A stretch of DNA of 64,000 nt from Prochlorococcus sp. scB245a_519A13 (GCA_000634415.1 JFNH01000004.1:42217-106216), one strand, 5' to 3'. Positions 53,806 to 63,300 are shown, counted from the first letter of the stretch. Numbers and translations are program-made. Notes: a model not told the origin generated them from the sequence alone.

Positions 53806-54517
53806 CACTAAAAAGATATTCTTCTAAGTTGTTCCTCCAAATGAAAAGATTTTCTAAATAAGGATTGTTTATGTATTCTTGGCTCCCCTCTCCTGAAAGA
53901 ATTGGTCCTGCAGACTTTGGGAATTTAATAAGGGATAATTGAGCAGCAATTGAAATATCTGCAATTGATAAACTATCTCCAACTAAATATTTCTTGTTGA
54001 TCAAGGATTTTGATAAAGCTTCCAGTAATTTTTGGAGTTCTAAATTATCTTTAGAAGACAAAACTACATTAGAAATTTTACTAAGATTTTCAAAAGGTAA
54101 TTTATCAACAATACTTTTAACTGAAGAAGGTATTTCATCTGGAAGTAATGCAGTTCTTAGCTGTGGATTTTCTATTGCAGATTTTATTAGAGCTTTTCTA
54201 CAAGTTGTAGCCATTGTAGTATCTGCCCAGTCTTCAATTAGTTTGCATTGTGCAAATAATATTGGATCCTCAGGAAAAAGTGGATTGTTTTCATTTTTTT
54301 TATCTATATATTCGCAAATAGTTGAAGAGTCATTAATAACTTGATCATTACTATCGACTATTACAGGAACTTGTTTTTGACCTGATAATTTAAAGATTTC
54401 AAATTGGCCTATTCCAGGTGTTACTTCTTCAACTCTATATTGTAGTTTTTTTGCATGAAGAGCCATTCTTGTTTTTAAACAAAAAGCACTATGCCTAAAT
54501 TGATATAATGTAATCAT
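53792..54517 (-). CDS. Glutathione S-transferase-like protein
   Basis: 241 aa. The thioredoxin-like N-terminal domain begins ITLYQFRHSAFCLKTRMALHAKK; the Ser/Cys position (SAFC) is where GSTs carry their catalytic residue. QVPVIVDSNDQVINDSSTICEYI is the cis-Pro glutathione site. A helical C-terminal domain with LVGDSLSIADISIAAQL follows. Substrate is unknown; general detoxification or dehalogenation is possible. Confidence 0.88.
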   Translation of the reverse strand: MITLYQFRHSAFCLKTRMALHAKKLQYRVEEVTPGIGQFEIFKLSGQKQVPVIVDSNDQVINDSSTICEYIDKKNENNPLFPEDPILFAQCKLIEDWADTTMATTCRKALIKSAIENPQLRTALLPDEIPSSVKSIVDKLPFENLSKISNVVLSSKDNLELQKLLEALSKSLINKKYLVGDSLSIADISIAAQLSLIKFPKSAGPILSGEGSQEYINNPYLENLFIWRNNLEEYLFSANSQ

Positions 54518-54571
54518 GCTGTTTAATGTTTGTTAAAACTTAGCTAAAAAAGTAATCTATTTGTGGAGCTG

Positions 54572-54781
54572 ATGGGCGAATTTTTCTCTAATGTTGCGAG
54601 ATATCCAAAGTATTTGATATCTATCATTGTTGGGGGACTTGTTGCTTTGCTTGAACCATTATTCAAGAATAGATCAAATCCACTCATAATAGTAGGTTTG
54701 ATATCTTCTGTCATAAGTGCTTTCATAACTGTTTATTTTGTCTTGCAAGCGATGACAAACCCAATAAATTTACAACCATAA
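54572..54781 (+). CDS. DUF751 (Ycf33-like) membrane protein
   Basis: 69 aa with two hydrophobic helices. The N-terminal FFSNVARYPKYLISIIVGGL is the DUF751/Ycf33 pattern. Function is unknown. ATG 54572 is preceded by GGAG (54565-54568), which favours it over the in-frame GTG 54563. Its stop overlaps the ATG of rbfA by one base, so the two are translationally coupled. Confidence 0.85.
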   Translation: MGEFFSNVARYPKYLISIIVGGLVALLEPLFKNRSNPLIIVGLISSVISAFITVYFVLQAMTNPINLQP

Positions 54782-55179
54782 TGCCAAATAATTACCGTCT
54801 TGCAAAAGTTTCTTCTCTTTTGAAGAAAGAAATAACCCTTATTTTGCAGAATGATTTAGAAAATGATCTTATTAGAGATCATTTCGTCAATATTTCTAAG
54901 ATTGATTTATCAGGTGATTTGCAACACTGTAAAATTTATATAACTTCAACTGCTCAAGAGAAAGTGAGGAAAGAAATTGTATCAAACTTGAATACTGCTA
55001 AAAGCTCTATAAGACATAGTTTAGGAAAAAGAATTGAGATGAGAAGAGTTCCAGAGATAATTTTTAAAGACGATGTTGTTCTTGATAAAGGATTATCAGT
55101 CTTGAAACTTCTCGATGAATTAAAAAATAAAAATCAAAATCATAATCATAATGCTGAGGACAAGGATGCCAAAAGTTGA
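54781..55179 (+). CDS. rbfA: Ribosome-binding factor A
   Basis: 132 aa. It binds the 30S subunit and is needed for 16S rRNA 5'-end maturation and cold adaptation. The KH-like core includes KVSSLLKKEITLILQ, VNISKIDLSGDLQHCKIYIT and RMRRVPEIIF-type EMRRVPEIIFKDD. The tail is Asn/Lys-rich. It is coupled upstream to the DUF751 gene and overlaps the hemD start downstream. Confidence 0.94.
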   Translation: MPNNYRLAKVSSLLKKEITLILQNDLENDLIRDHFVNISKIDLSGDLQHCKIYITSTAQEKVRKEIVSNLNTAKSSIRHSLGKRIEMRRVPEIIFKDDVVLDKGLSVLKLLDELKNKNQNHNHNAEDKDAKS

Positions 55180-55963
55180 TCTACCCCTTGATCAAAGAAA
55201 TATAATTATTACTCGATCAAAAGAAGGGATATTGGATATAAAAAAGATATTCATGAGCAAAGGCGCTAATGTATTTGATTTACCTGCAATAAGTATTGCT
55301 GATCCTGATGATTTGAATCCTCTTGATGAAGCATTAAATCAAATAAATGATTTTCATTGGATTATTTTTTCAAGTAGTAATGGGATCAAATTTGTGGATA
55401 AAAGACTTAGATACTTTAATAGTTCATTAAAAGAATGTTCAAAAAAAACAAAAATCGCCGTAGTCGGCGAAAAAACCTCAAAAACTCTTGATGATTTTGG
55501 GATTAAGGCTGATTTCATACCTCCAGAATTTGTTGCTGAAAGTTTAATTGATAATTTCCCAGTATCTGGTTATGGACTTCGAGTTTTTGTACCAAGAGTT
55601 CAAACAGGTGGTAGGGATTTAATTGCAGATCAATTTAGAAAGGCTGGTTCTCGTGTATTTGAGGTTGCTGCATATGAAACTAGATGTCCTGAATCAATTC
55701 CGGAAGAAACAATTGATATTATTTCTAATCGAAAGGTCGATGCAATTATTTTTTCAAGCGGTAAAACCGTAGTAAATGCTGCTTTTTTATTAGAAAAAAA
55801 ACTTGGTAAAAAATGGTTAGAATATTTTGTTGAAATTAAGTTATTAACTATTGGACCTCAGACAACAAAAATATGTAACAAGATTTTTGGAAGAGTTGAT
55901 AGTCAGGCACAAAAATATACTTTTGAAGGACTGCTAGATGTAGCAATTAATATTTTTAATTAG
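55166..55963 (+). CDS. hemD: Uroporphyrinogen-III synthase
   Basis: 265 aa. It cyclises hydroxymethylbilane to uroporphyrinogen III, the precursor of haem and chlorophyll. The two-domain HemD fold is indicated by IIITRSKEGILDIKKIF, IIFSSSNGIKFVDKRL, VAVVGEKTSKTLDDFG-like AVVGEKTSKTLDDFGIKADF and the C-terminal FSSGKTVVNAAFLL. ATG 55166 has a GAGG six bases upstream; ATG 55151 is in frame and possible. It overlaps rbfA and the convergent gene at 55956 by 8 bases. Confidence 0.93.
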   Translation: MPKVDLPLDQRNIIITRSKEGILDIKKIFMSKGANVFDLPAISIADPDDLNPLDEALNQINDFHWIIFSSSNGIKFVDKRLRYFNSSLKECSKKTKIAVVGEKTSKTLDDFGIKADFIPPEFVAESLIDNFPVSGYGLRVFVPRVQTGGRDLIADQFRKAGSRVFEVAAYETRCPESIPEETIDIISNRKVDAIIFSSGKTVVNAAFLLEKKLGKKWLEYFVEIKLLTIGPQTTKICNKIFGRVDSQAQKYTFEGLLDVAINIFN

Positions 55964-56426
55964 AAAAATTTTTCGTATAGTTCTTTTCAACTAAATCTCT
56001 GAACCTATCAATATTGGCCTGTAATTCGTTTGTAACCATTTTTCCTAAAATATTTTCTTCCATAAACCGAGCAATCATTTTTGGTAGTTCATAAGTTATT
56101 GCTAAATTTACCGTTGTGATTTGATCAGTTTTACTTTCGAAAACTACTGATCCCTCAGTTGGTAAACCTCCTATTGATTTCCATTTAAGTTTGCTTTTTT
56201 CAACCCTTTCTGTAATTTGAGCTTTCCATTTAAACCTAAAGCCATTTGCAGCTAAAGTCCATTCTGTTAAATCTGGTAATGTATTAGTTTCTTCGTCAAC
56301 TGTTTTTACAGATTCAATCCAGCTCATCCACAGTGACATTGAGTCTAAATCGCTCCATGTGTCCCATACATTTTCAAGAGGCGCATTAACAACTGTTATT
56401 ACGTCATGTTTTAGCCAAGTACCCAT
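55956..56426 (-). CDS. SRPBCC (polyketide cyclase/START-like) protein
   Basis: 156 aa. The N-terminal VVNAPLENVWDTWSDLDSMSLWMSWI and C-terminal FMEENILGKMVTNELQANIDRF are typical of cyclase/dehydrase-like SRPBCC proteins that hold hydrophobic ligands in a helix-grip fold. It begins 3 bases after the zds gene ends, on the same strand, so it may bind a carotenoid or assist carotenoid synthesis; this link is inferred from position only. Confidence 0.85.
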   Translation of the reverse strand: MGTWLKHDVITVVNAPLENVWDTWSDLDSMSLWMSWIESVKTVDEETNTLPDLTEWTLAANGFRFKWKAQITERVEKSKLKWKSIGGLPTEGSVVFESKTDQITTVNLAITYELPKMIARFMEENILGKMVTNELQANIDRFRDLVEKNYTKNFSN

Positions 56427-56429
56427 TAA

Positions 56430-57884
56430 TTAACTTACTGCAAGATTTTTTGCTAATTCAGCTTTCTTCTCTAAAATTGCGGCGGCAGCTAAATGACCAC
56501 TCATTGTAGCTCCCTCCATAGAATCTATATAATCTTGTTTTGTATAACTACCAGCCATAAAGAAATTAGATATAGATGTTTTTTGATTAGGTCTGAAAGG
56601 TTCCATACCGGGAGCTTCTCTATAGAGTGATTGTGGAATTTGTACCACGTTACTCCAGAGCAATTTAAGGTTTTTTGAGGATGGGAATAGACGGCGAACC
56701 TCTTTATCAATTTCTTTTGTAATTCTTTCTGTGGATCTTCCCATCCACCTATCGCCAGGAGTTAAAACACATTGGAGAAGCGATCCCATATCTTTTTTTC
56801 TATAGTCTACTGGACTTGCTAGTGCTAAATCAGCAAAACAACTGAAAGAGGCATCAGCAGAATAAAGAAGGTTATCTAGTCCAATTGGTTCGATTCCAGT
56901 ATTATCTTTTTGTAATTCAGTAACCCAACCGTCATATCTTAATTGGATTGTGGCAACAGCTACAGCTCTAAGTTTTTTTAAACCTTCAAATTCTTTAAAT
57001 TGATACCATTCTTTTGGAATTATTTTTTTTATTCCAGGAACATCACAAGCAGCTAGAAATTTATCTGCAAACACTGCCTTAATTCCTTCAGGAGAAGATA
57101 TTTTTAATTGATTTACTGAATAAGAGGAAGATTCCTTTTCATAAATGATTTCTTCTACCTTATGGTTAAGATGTATTTTTGCTCCTTTGTTTGTGATGTA
57201 GTCGACGATAGGTTGCGTTAACCACTTATGTGGAGAACCTTTTAAAAGATTAAGTTTTGAGGCTTCTGTTTTTGAAGCAAACATCATGAATATAGTTAGC
57301 ATGCATCTTGCTGAAATATCTTTGCAATTAATAAAACCTAATGCATATGCGATAGGATCCCACATTCTTTCTAAACTTTGTTCACTTCCACCATGGCTTA
57401 AAAACCATTCTTTAAAACTAATTCTATCTAGATCTCTAATTATTTTCATTGCACCTTCATAGTCTATCAATCCTCTAACGATTGGACTTGTCCCTAAAGC
57501 TAAGGCATTTCTGAACTTATCTACCCAAGTAAGTTGTTCGGTGGTAAAAAAAGCTTTCAGTCCGTTAAATGGAGCACCTAAAGGGAATCTGAAGTCTAAC
57601 GATTTTAAATCACCACCATTATTGATAAATAAGTGAGTATGATCTTTCGGGAGTAAATTGTCTAGAGCTCCCACTTTTTTCATTAATTTAAAAAGATTTG
57701 CATAATTGTAAAAAAATACATGTAAACCCATTTCTATGTGGTTGCCATCCTTATCTTCCCAACTTCCTACTTTACCTCCCCAAAATGACCTGCTCTCGTA
57801 AATTTCTACTTCGTGGCCTTCATCAACTAAATTGACTGCTGCTGTAAGACCAGCTAATCCAGAACCAACTATTGCAATTTTCAC
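56430..57884 (-). CDS. zds: Zeta-carotene desaturase
   Basis: 484 aa. It introduces two double bonds into zeta-carotene to give lycopene. The FAD motif is [53 protein letters not shown] is characteristic of plant-type desaturases (PDS/ZDS); the C-terminal [22 protein letters not shown] binds FAD. ZDS rather than PDS is chosen from the overall pattern (for example [15 protein letters not shown]). The start is GTG 57884. Confidence 0.92.
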   Translation of the reverse strand: MKIAIVGSGLAGLTAAVNLVDEGHEVEIYESRSFWGGKVGSWEDKDGNHIEMGLHVFFYNYANLFKLMKKVGALDNLLPKDHTHLFINNGGDLKSLDFRFPLGAPFNGLKAFFTTEQLTWVDKFRNALALGTSPIVRGLIDYEGAMKIIRDLDRISFKEWFLSHGGSEQSLERMWDPIAYALGFINCKDISARCMLTIFMMFASKTEASKLNLLKGSPHKWLTQPIVDYITNKGAKIHLNHKVEEIIYEKESSSYSVNQLKISSPEGIKAVFADKFLAACDVPGIKKIIPKEWYQFKEFEGLKKLRAVAVATIQLRYDGWVTELQKDNTGIEPIGLDNLLYSADASFSCFADLALASPVDYRKKDMGSLLQCVLTPGDRWMGRSTERITKEIDKEVRRLFPSSKNLKLLWSNVVQIPQSLYREAPGMEPFRPNQKTSISNFFMAGSYTKQDYIDSMEGATMSGHLAAAAILEKKAELAKNLAVS

Positions 57885-57983
57885 TTTTTCTTAGAATTAT
57901 AACAAATCAAGTTTGGATAACGTTTGTTCTATGCATCCTATCGATTAAGTTTTTATATTATAAATAGTAGAAATCCCTTGTTT

Positions 57984-58376
57984 ATGGAAAATGTAGAAGT
58001 TAAACAGGAAATTAAAAATTCTGATGATGGCAAAGGTATCTTAATTACGAATGATGCTATAGAACAAATTTCAAATTTATTGCAGGGCCAAAGTGATAAA
58101 AAAGTACTAAGGGTAGGAGTAAGGTCTGGCGGTTGTAGTGGGATGAGTTATACGATGGATTTTATAGGAACTGATGAAATAAATACCGATGATAAAATTT
58201 ATGATTATTCATTAAAAGCTGATCAAAGCTTTCAAGTTGTTTGTGATCCTAAAAGTCTTTTATATATTTATGGAATGCAGTTAGATTTTAGTAAGGAATT
58301 AATTGGTGGTGGCTTTAATTTTGTAAATCCCAATGCCTCTCAAACTTGCGGTTGTGGAAGCTCTTTTGCAGTTTAA
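57984..58376 (+). CDS. A-type Fe-S carrier (SufA/IscA/HesB-like)
   Basis: 130 aa. The three family cysteines are present: one in SGGCSGMSY and two in QTCGCGSSF near the C-terminus. It delivers Fe-S clusters to target proteins and likely serves the Suf system encoded at 16009-20733. The open frame begins upstream at 57924, but ATG 57984 gives the normal length; the N-terminal 20 residues are variable. It is divergent from zds and followed by a TPR gene after 6 bases. Confidence 0.9.
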   Translation: MENVEVKQEIKNSDDGKGILITNDAIEQISNLLQGQSDKKVLRVGVRSGGCSGMSYTMDFIGTDEINTDDKIYDYSLKADQSFQVVCDPKSLLYIYGMQLDFSKELIGGGFNFVNPNASQTCGCGSSFAV

Positions 58377-58382
58377 TAAATA

Positions 58383-58811
58383 ATGAATAACGAAATTAAT
58401 CCCATCGAAGAGGATTTTAATGCAGCTTTATCAAGATATAAAGCAGGGCAAGATTTAATTCCAATCGTTCAAGATTTTCAAAAAATTATACAGCAAATTC
58501 CAAATCATTTTGCTGCTTGGACTTGTTTATCATGGCTTCAATTACTTTTGAAAAATAATGAAGAAGCTTTGTCAGCTGCCAGACAAGCTGTTCGATTAAA
58601 TCAGCAAGATCCACAAGCAAGAATGAATTTGTCTTTAGCCCTTTTGGCTACCAATAATAAAGGTGTTAGGGATCATATTGAGTTAATAAAAAAAATGTCT
58701 ATGATGATGCCAGATGTGAAAAGTGAGTTGAAAGAATCAGTTGAAGACGGATTAAGTAGATATCCAGATTGGCCTGAGTTAACCAAAGTAAAAAAATGGT
58801 TGGAATTTTAA
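58383..58811 (+). CDS. Tetratricopeptide repeat protein, 142 aa
   Basis: Residues about 35-105 contain two to three TPR units with AAWTCLSWLQLLLKNNEEALS and AARQAVRLNQQDPQARMNLSLALLATN, showing the conserved Trp, Leu, Ala and Pro positions. TPR arrays bind partner proteins; the partner is unknown. It sits between the Fe-S carrier gene (6-base gap) and the LpxB-like gene (1-base gap) and is likely in one operon with them. Confidence 0.85.
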   Translation: MNNEINPIEEDFNAALSRYKAGQDLIPIVQDFQKIIQQIPNHFAAWTCLSWLQLLLKNNEEALSAARQAVRLNQQDPQARMNLSLALLATNNKGVRDHIELIKKMSMMMPDVKSELKESVEDGLSRYPDWPELTKVKKWLEF

Positions 58812-58812
58812 A

Positions 58813-60015
58813 TTGTTTAAGATTTTAATTTTAAGTAATGGGCATGGAGAAGATCTATCTGGCAGTCTTATAGCTAAACAATTCGTAAAAAGTGGTTATT
58901 CTGTTCATGCTTTGCCAATTGTTGGTATGGGAAACCATTACGAAAAAGAAAAAATTAAGATTATCGGTAAAACTAAGGAATTTAGAACAGGAGGAATTGG
59001 TTATAATTCTTTTAGGGGAAGACTTACTGAGATATTAGGAGGAGAAATATTTTATCTTCTAAAAAGATTATATTTAACTTTTAAAATAAGAAAAAAATAT
59101 GATTATTTTTTTGTAGTTGGAGATATTGTGCCAGTTTTTTTTGCATGGGTTTGTAAGAAAGATTTTTTTACATATCTAGTTGCTTATTCCAGCCATTATG
59201 AAGGGAAGTTGAAATTACCATGGCCCTCTAAATTTTTCTTGCTCTCACAAAAAACAAAAAAAATATATACGAGAGATTCCCTTACAGCTAATGATTTAAC
59301 TTTGCAGTTAAAAAAGAAAGTGTCTTTTTTAGGCAACCCATTTATGGATAAGTTTTTTCTTAGAAACAAAGAATTAAATAAAGATGAATTTAGTATTGGA
59401 TTATTTCCAGGTAGTAGATTCCCTGAAACTTTAGATAATTTTGTTTTGATTTTAGAGGTATTAGAGGCTTTGTCAGATATAAGATATTTTCAAAAAATTC
59501 AGTTTAATTTTGCAATAGTTAATTCTCTATCTTCATCAAAAATAAAGGAGATATTTCAAAAAAGAGGATGGTTAAAAATAGAAAATATAAAAGATAATAA
59601 TCTCTTGAAATTCCAATATAAATTATTAAAAGTGAATATATATTGGAATAATTTTGACAAAATATTATTGAAAAGTAGATGCTGTATTAGCATGGCAGGA
59701 ACAGCAACAGAGCAAGCGATTGGATTAGGAAAACCGGTTGTTCAGATTGAAGGTAAAGGTCCACAATTTACAAAAACTTTTGCAGAAGCGCAAAGACGTT
59801 TACTTGGGAAATATGTTTTTTGTGCCAGTAATTTTAAAGACAAAAATGATCAAATCGATCAGACAATTAAATTGATCATAAAAACAATATACCTTATACA
59901 GCTAAATAAGAAGTTTATGATTTCATGTAATGAAAATGCTAAAAAAAGACTGGGTGAAAACAAAGCTTGTCTTAAAATGGTTGATGATATGAATATTGTT
60001 ATAAAAAATGACTAG
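58813..60015 (+). CDS. LpxB-related glycosyltransferase, TIGR03492 type
   Basis: 400 aa. The N-terminal ILSNGHGEDLSGSLIAKQF is the family signature (SNGxGED). LFPGSRFPETLDNF is the second-domain loop, and MAGTATEQAIGLGKPVVQIEGKG is the nucleotide-binding region. It belongs to the lipid-A-disaccharide-synthase-related group found in cyanobacteria and plants, whose substrate is not settled. The start is TTG 58813. It overlaps the next gene by 8 bases. It is only distantly like the LpxB-like protein at 5830. Confidence 0.85.
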   Translation: MFKILILSNGHGEDLSGSLIAKQFVKSGYSVHALPIVGMGNHYEKEKIKIIGKTKEFRTGGIGYNSFRGRLTEILGGEIFYLLKRLYLTFKIRKKYDYFFVVGDIVPVFFAWVCKKDFFTYLVAYSSHYEGKLKLPWPSKFFLLSQKTKKIYTRDSLTANDLTLQLKKKVSFLGNPFMDKFFLRNKELNKDEFSIGLFPGSRFPETLDNFVLILEVLEALSDIRYFQKIQFNFAIVNSLSSSKIKEIFQKRGWLKIENIKDNNLLKFQYKLLKVNIYWNNFDKILLKSRCCISMAGTATEQAIGLGKPVVQIEGKGPQFTKTFAEAQRRLLGKYVFCASNFKDKNDQIDQTIKLIIKTIYLIQLNKKFMISCNENAKKRLGENKACLKMVDDMNIVIKND

Positions 60016-60277
60016 GGAGAACAATCAAAACAAGTTAAAACAAATTATCGATAATTTGTTATTAATAAATTTATTTACAGTCATTTTTTTTGCAATATTT
60101 TTTATTTTTGCAATCATTATGCAATTTAATGGGATATTTATTTTTATTAATTTTATTCAGATAGTTTGGAATCCTCTTGTAGTTCCATTGATAACAATTC
60201 TTATTATTGGTGCTTTAGTAAACGGTATTAATTCTTGGTGGAGGCGTAAATTGCTTTCTCAAGAAGAGGATATTTAA
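60008..60277 (+). CDS. Small two-helix membrane protein, 89 aa
   Basis: A basic N-terminus (MTRENNQNKLKQII) is followed by two strongly hydrophobic helices (about 18-39 and 43-70), the second rich in Ile and Val, and a charged tail SWWRRKLLSQEEDI. No family is recognised. Its ATG lies inside the end of the LpxB-related gene (8-base overlap), suggesting coupled translation; its 3' end overlaps the broken epimerase gene by 50 bases on the opposite strand. Confidence 0.7.
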   Translation: MTRENNQNKLKQIIDNLLLINLFTVIFFAIFFIFAIIMQFNGIFIFINFIQIVWNPLVVPLITILIIGALVNGINSWWRRKLLSQEEDI

Positions 60278-61154
60278 AATTATAATTTTTGATTTTACAG
60301 CTAATTACTTTTTGTCCTTCTAAAACAACTTTCGCGCCATCTCCTAACAATATTTTTAAAACCGCTCCAGGCACTGGAAGTAAATTAGGTCTATTCAGAC
60401 ATTTGCCTAAAGTCTGAGAAAATTCTCTCATTAATACTGGATTTGGTGCAACAGCATTAAATACTCCCGAATACTTTTTATCAACTAATGCTTGAATAAT
60501 TAATGCACATAAATCAGTTCTATGAATCCAACTCATCCATTGCTTACCATCTCCAATTGGTCCACCTAATCCAACTTTAAATATAGGGAGCATTTTTCCT
60601 AATGCTCCTCCGTCTTTCTCTAGAACAATTCCAATTCTAAAAATAACTAACCTTGAGAAAAATGGTTTTTCAGCGGCGACCGCTTCCCATTTTTTGCAAA
60701 GATTAGATAAAAAGTCTTTTCCTCCATGACTATTTTCAGTGAATTAACTAGATAAACTTGTACCGTAATAACCTATAGCTGATCCATTTATAATGACTTT
60801 TGGGTTTATTTTTAAATTTTTAAGGGTCTTCATCATAAATTTCGTGGTTTTAATACGACTATTTTCAATCTCCTGTTTTTGTTCCGAAGTCCATTTTTTT
60901 TCTGCTATGGGTTCTCCCATTAAGTTAATAATTCCATCTGTATCTCTTAAAATATTTTGAAGATTTTCGTTATTCCAGTTTTTTTCTTTTGATAAATCTA
61001 TTTGAAAAAATTTAAACTTTTTGAAATCTAAATCAATCGTTAATTTACTAATGGGTTTTCTACTTACAATGTATATTTCATGATTTTCATTGAGTAGTGC
61101 TGGTACTAATTCTTTACCAACAAATCCAGTGCAGCCAAGTAGTAAAAGACGCAT
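60228..61154 (-). pseudogene. TIGR01777-family epimerase gene with in-frame stop
   Basis: From ATG 61154 the frame reads MRLLLLGCTGFVGKELVPAL, a Rossmann GxxGxxG start, and continues to GSAIGYYGTSLSS. It then meets TAA at 60746-60744. The same frame continues after the stop with FTENSHGGKDFLSNLCKKWE and on to the C-terminal NAVAPNPVLMREFSQTL region, ending at 60228. All parts match the extended SDR family of sugar-epimerase-like proteins (YfcH type). So one codon, probably AAA or AAG, has become TAA. Full length would be 308 codons. Either a recent pseudogene or an error; restart at an internal ATG (60593) is possible but would lack the NAD site. Confidence 0.88.
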
Positions 61155-61290
61155 ATTTTGTAAATGTTTATCATTTAAGGCTATTAAATTTTTTAGACGT
61201 TTGTAATTATTATTCCGGTATAAATTTTTTTCAATAGTTTTCAAACAAGTTTTTGTATAATAAATTTCAAATCACTTTCTTGAATTTATT

Positions 61291-61527
61291 ATGACAGATT
61301 CTATTCCAAAGAAACCTCTCAAGAAAGGAAGCTTAGTTTTTGTCGATAGAGAAAATTATATAAAAAGTATCGAAGCGCTAGCCAGTGATGATGATCTACC
61401 TAATTATGTCTTTGAAGGTCCTGGAGAGATTCTATTAGTCAAAGACGAATATGCTCAGGTTCGATGGCGCAGACCTGTTCCAGATGTTTGGTTGAAATTA
61501 GATCAGCTTAAAGAATATACTCAATAA
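61291..61527 (+). CDS. ndhO: NAD(P)H-quinone oxidoreductase subunit O
   Basis: 78 aa. The core LKKGSLVFVDRENYIKSIEA, FEGPGEILLVKDEYAQVRWRRPVPDVWL matches NdhO, a small cyanobacterial/plant-specific subunit of NDH-1 that sits on the peripheral arm and influences cyclic electron flow. Length is normal. A short inverted repeat (61259-61270 with 61280-61290) ends at the start codon; no ribosome-binding site is apparent. Confidence 0.93.
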   Translation: MTDSIPKKPLKKGSLVFVDRENYIKSIEALASDDDLPNYVFEGPGEILLVKDEYAQVRWRRPVPDVWLKLDQLKEYTQ

Positions 61528-61538
61528 AATTTTGATAT

Positions 61539-62216
61539 CTAAAAGTTTTTATTTTTTTTCTCTATAGACATCTTTGATTGTATTCTTTTTGCTTCTTTGA
61601 TCATTTCTTTGCCATCAAATAAGTAATTATCTACGTATCCTTGTGTATATCTATCAAATTCTGATAGCGCATCTTTAACTTGTGAAAAACAATGATAAAG
61701 ATCGAGGCCTAAAGCTGAAATAGACTTTGGAACTATTTTTTTGTTATAAATTTTTTCAACTTTTTCTATTTTCTTTTGTGAAATAACAATATAACTACAA
61801 AAATTTTCCATTAGTTCGTCATCATATGGATCCGCGGATAGTTCTTTTATTTCGTTATTCAAAGGTTTAATGATTTGACTAATTAATCTATTTATCGGAC
61901 TATAAATTTCTTTAATCCATGTTTCAACTTCTTTGTCCTTAATTGAAGAATTATGTTTTTTTGAATTAAATTTCTCTTCCCAATTTTCATTTAATGAATC
62001 AAATGATGAGCTGGAAAAGGAAAAACTGCTATCGTATTGTTTCTTTTTGATAGGGTCATTAAGAGTTTCCCAGGCATTTTGTATTGCAAGAAATCGCTCT
62101 TTCTTGCCGCCTGCATCTGGATGATGTTGCTTAACTAAAGAGCGATATGAAGATTTAATTTCACTTCTGGTTGCATTTTGTTTGAGACCTAATTCTTCAT
62201 ATAAATTTTTTTCCAT
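61539..62216 (-). CDS. DnaJ-domain protein
   Basis: 225 aa. The J domain is N-terminal (residues 4-62) with the HPD motif intact in YRSLVKQHHPDAGGKKERF; it would stimulate a DnaK ATPase. The rest is a cyanobacteria-type helical region without Gly/Phe or zinc domains, so this is a class III J protein with unknown clients. It lies 16 bases downstream of cysK on the same strand. Confidence 0.9.
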   Translation of the reverse strand: MEKNLYEELGLKQNATRSEIKSSYRSLVKQHHPDAGGKKERFLAIQNAWETLNDPIKKKQYDSSFSFSSSSFDSLNENWEEKFNSKKHNSSIKDKEVETWIKEIYSPINRLISQIIKPLNNEIKELSADPYDDELMENFCSYIVISQKKIEKVEKIYNKKIVPKSISALGLDLYHCFSQVKDALSEFDRYTQGYVDNYLFDGKEMIKEAKRIQSKMSIEKKNKNF

Positions 62217-62232
62217 TTTTATATATTATGAT

Positions 62233-63201
62233 TTAAAGATAACCATCTTTTCTGGCTTGAATTGAAGTATTAGATTCAAACATTGCTGTTGACAAATATC
62301 TTTCTCCAAAACTTGGAAGAATAACTATCAATCTTTTATTCATTAGTTCTTTTCTTTTGCCGATTTTTATAGTTGCTGCTAAAGCTGCACCGCTGCTGAT
62401 GCCAGATAAAAGGCCTTCCAATCTAGCTAGTAAACGCCCATAATAAAATGCTTCATCGTCATCTATTTTTATAATTTCATCAATTAATTTAGTATTAAGA
62501 ACTTTTGGTACGAAACCCGCGCCAATTCCTTGAATCGAATGAGATCCTGCTTTTTCTCCGGAAATCACAGCACTTTTTTTGGGCTCTACGGCATAAATTT
62601 TGCAATTTGGATTAACTTTTTTCAAAAAACGAGCACAACCAGTAATTGTTCCTCCTGTGCCTACTCCTGTAACTAGTCCATCTAAATTGTTATTGGATTG
62701 GGACCATATTTCTTGAGCCGTCGTTCTTTCATGAATATCTGGATTAGCAAAGTTTTCAAACTGATTAAATTGATAGCTATTTGTAATGGTTGAAGACAAC
62801 TCATTAGCTAAATCTAAAGCTCCTTTCATTCCATCTTTTCCTGGTGTTAGCTGTAATTCAGCTCCATATGCTCTCAACATTGCCCTTCTCTCGATACTCA
62901 TCGTATCCGGCATAGTTAATATCAATTTATAGCCTTTTGCTGCAGCAACCATTGCTAATGCGATGCCAGTATTCCCACTAGTTGCTTCAATTAACGTTGT
63001 TTTATCTGGCGTTATCAATCCTTCCTCTTCAGCTTTACATAACATTGAATAAGCGATCCGATCCTTAACGGACGCTGATGGATTGAAACTTTCTAGTTTG
63101 GCTATTATTTCTGGATAACAATCAAAATACTTTTTGATTCGATTTAATTTAACTAATGGGGTATTTCCAACTAGTGAAGTTATATCATTTGCTATTTCCA
63201 T
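62233..63201 (-). CDS. cysK: Cysteine synthase A
   Basis: 322 aa. It makes cysteine from O-acetylserine and sulfide. The PLP lysine is Lys46 (NPSASVKDRIAYSM); the substrate loop is TSGNTGIA (75-81 region); the phosphate-binding loop is GVGTGGTITG. Fold type II motifs are all intact. It links with cysH at 27551 in sulfur assimilation. The gene is divergent from UPF0367, sharing a 146-base region. Confidence 0.96.
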   Translation of the reverse strand: MEIANDITSLVGNTPLVKLNRIKKYFDCYPEIIAKLESFNPSASVKDRIAYSMLCKAEEEGLITPDKTTLIEATSGNTGIALAMVAAAKGYKLILTMPDTMSIERRAMLRAYGAELQLTPGKDGMKGALDLANELSSTITNSYQFNQFENFANPDIHERTTAQEIWSQSNNNLDGLVTGVGTGGTITGCARFLKKVNPNCKIYAVEPKKSAVISGEKAGSHSIQGIGAGFVPKVLNTKLIDEIIKIDDDEAFYYGRLLARLEGLLSGISSGAALAATIKIGKRKELMNKRLIVILPSFGERYLSTAMFESNTSIQARKDGYL

Positions 63202-63300
63202 GCAATTATTTTTTAAAATGCAAATTAAATTCTCCTACGTTCATAATAATTGTATTTAAAGATCTTTTATATAATTTTCTCAAAAGAATTTAATTTAAAT

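Noticed and set aside
60228..60593. Treating the C-terminal part of the epimerase as an independent 121-aa gene
   Set aside because: It continues in the same frame as the upstream half; only one stop codon separates them, and it lacks the nucleotide-binding domain.
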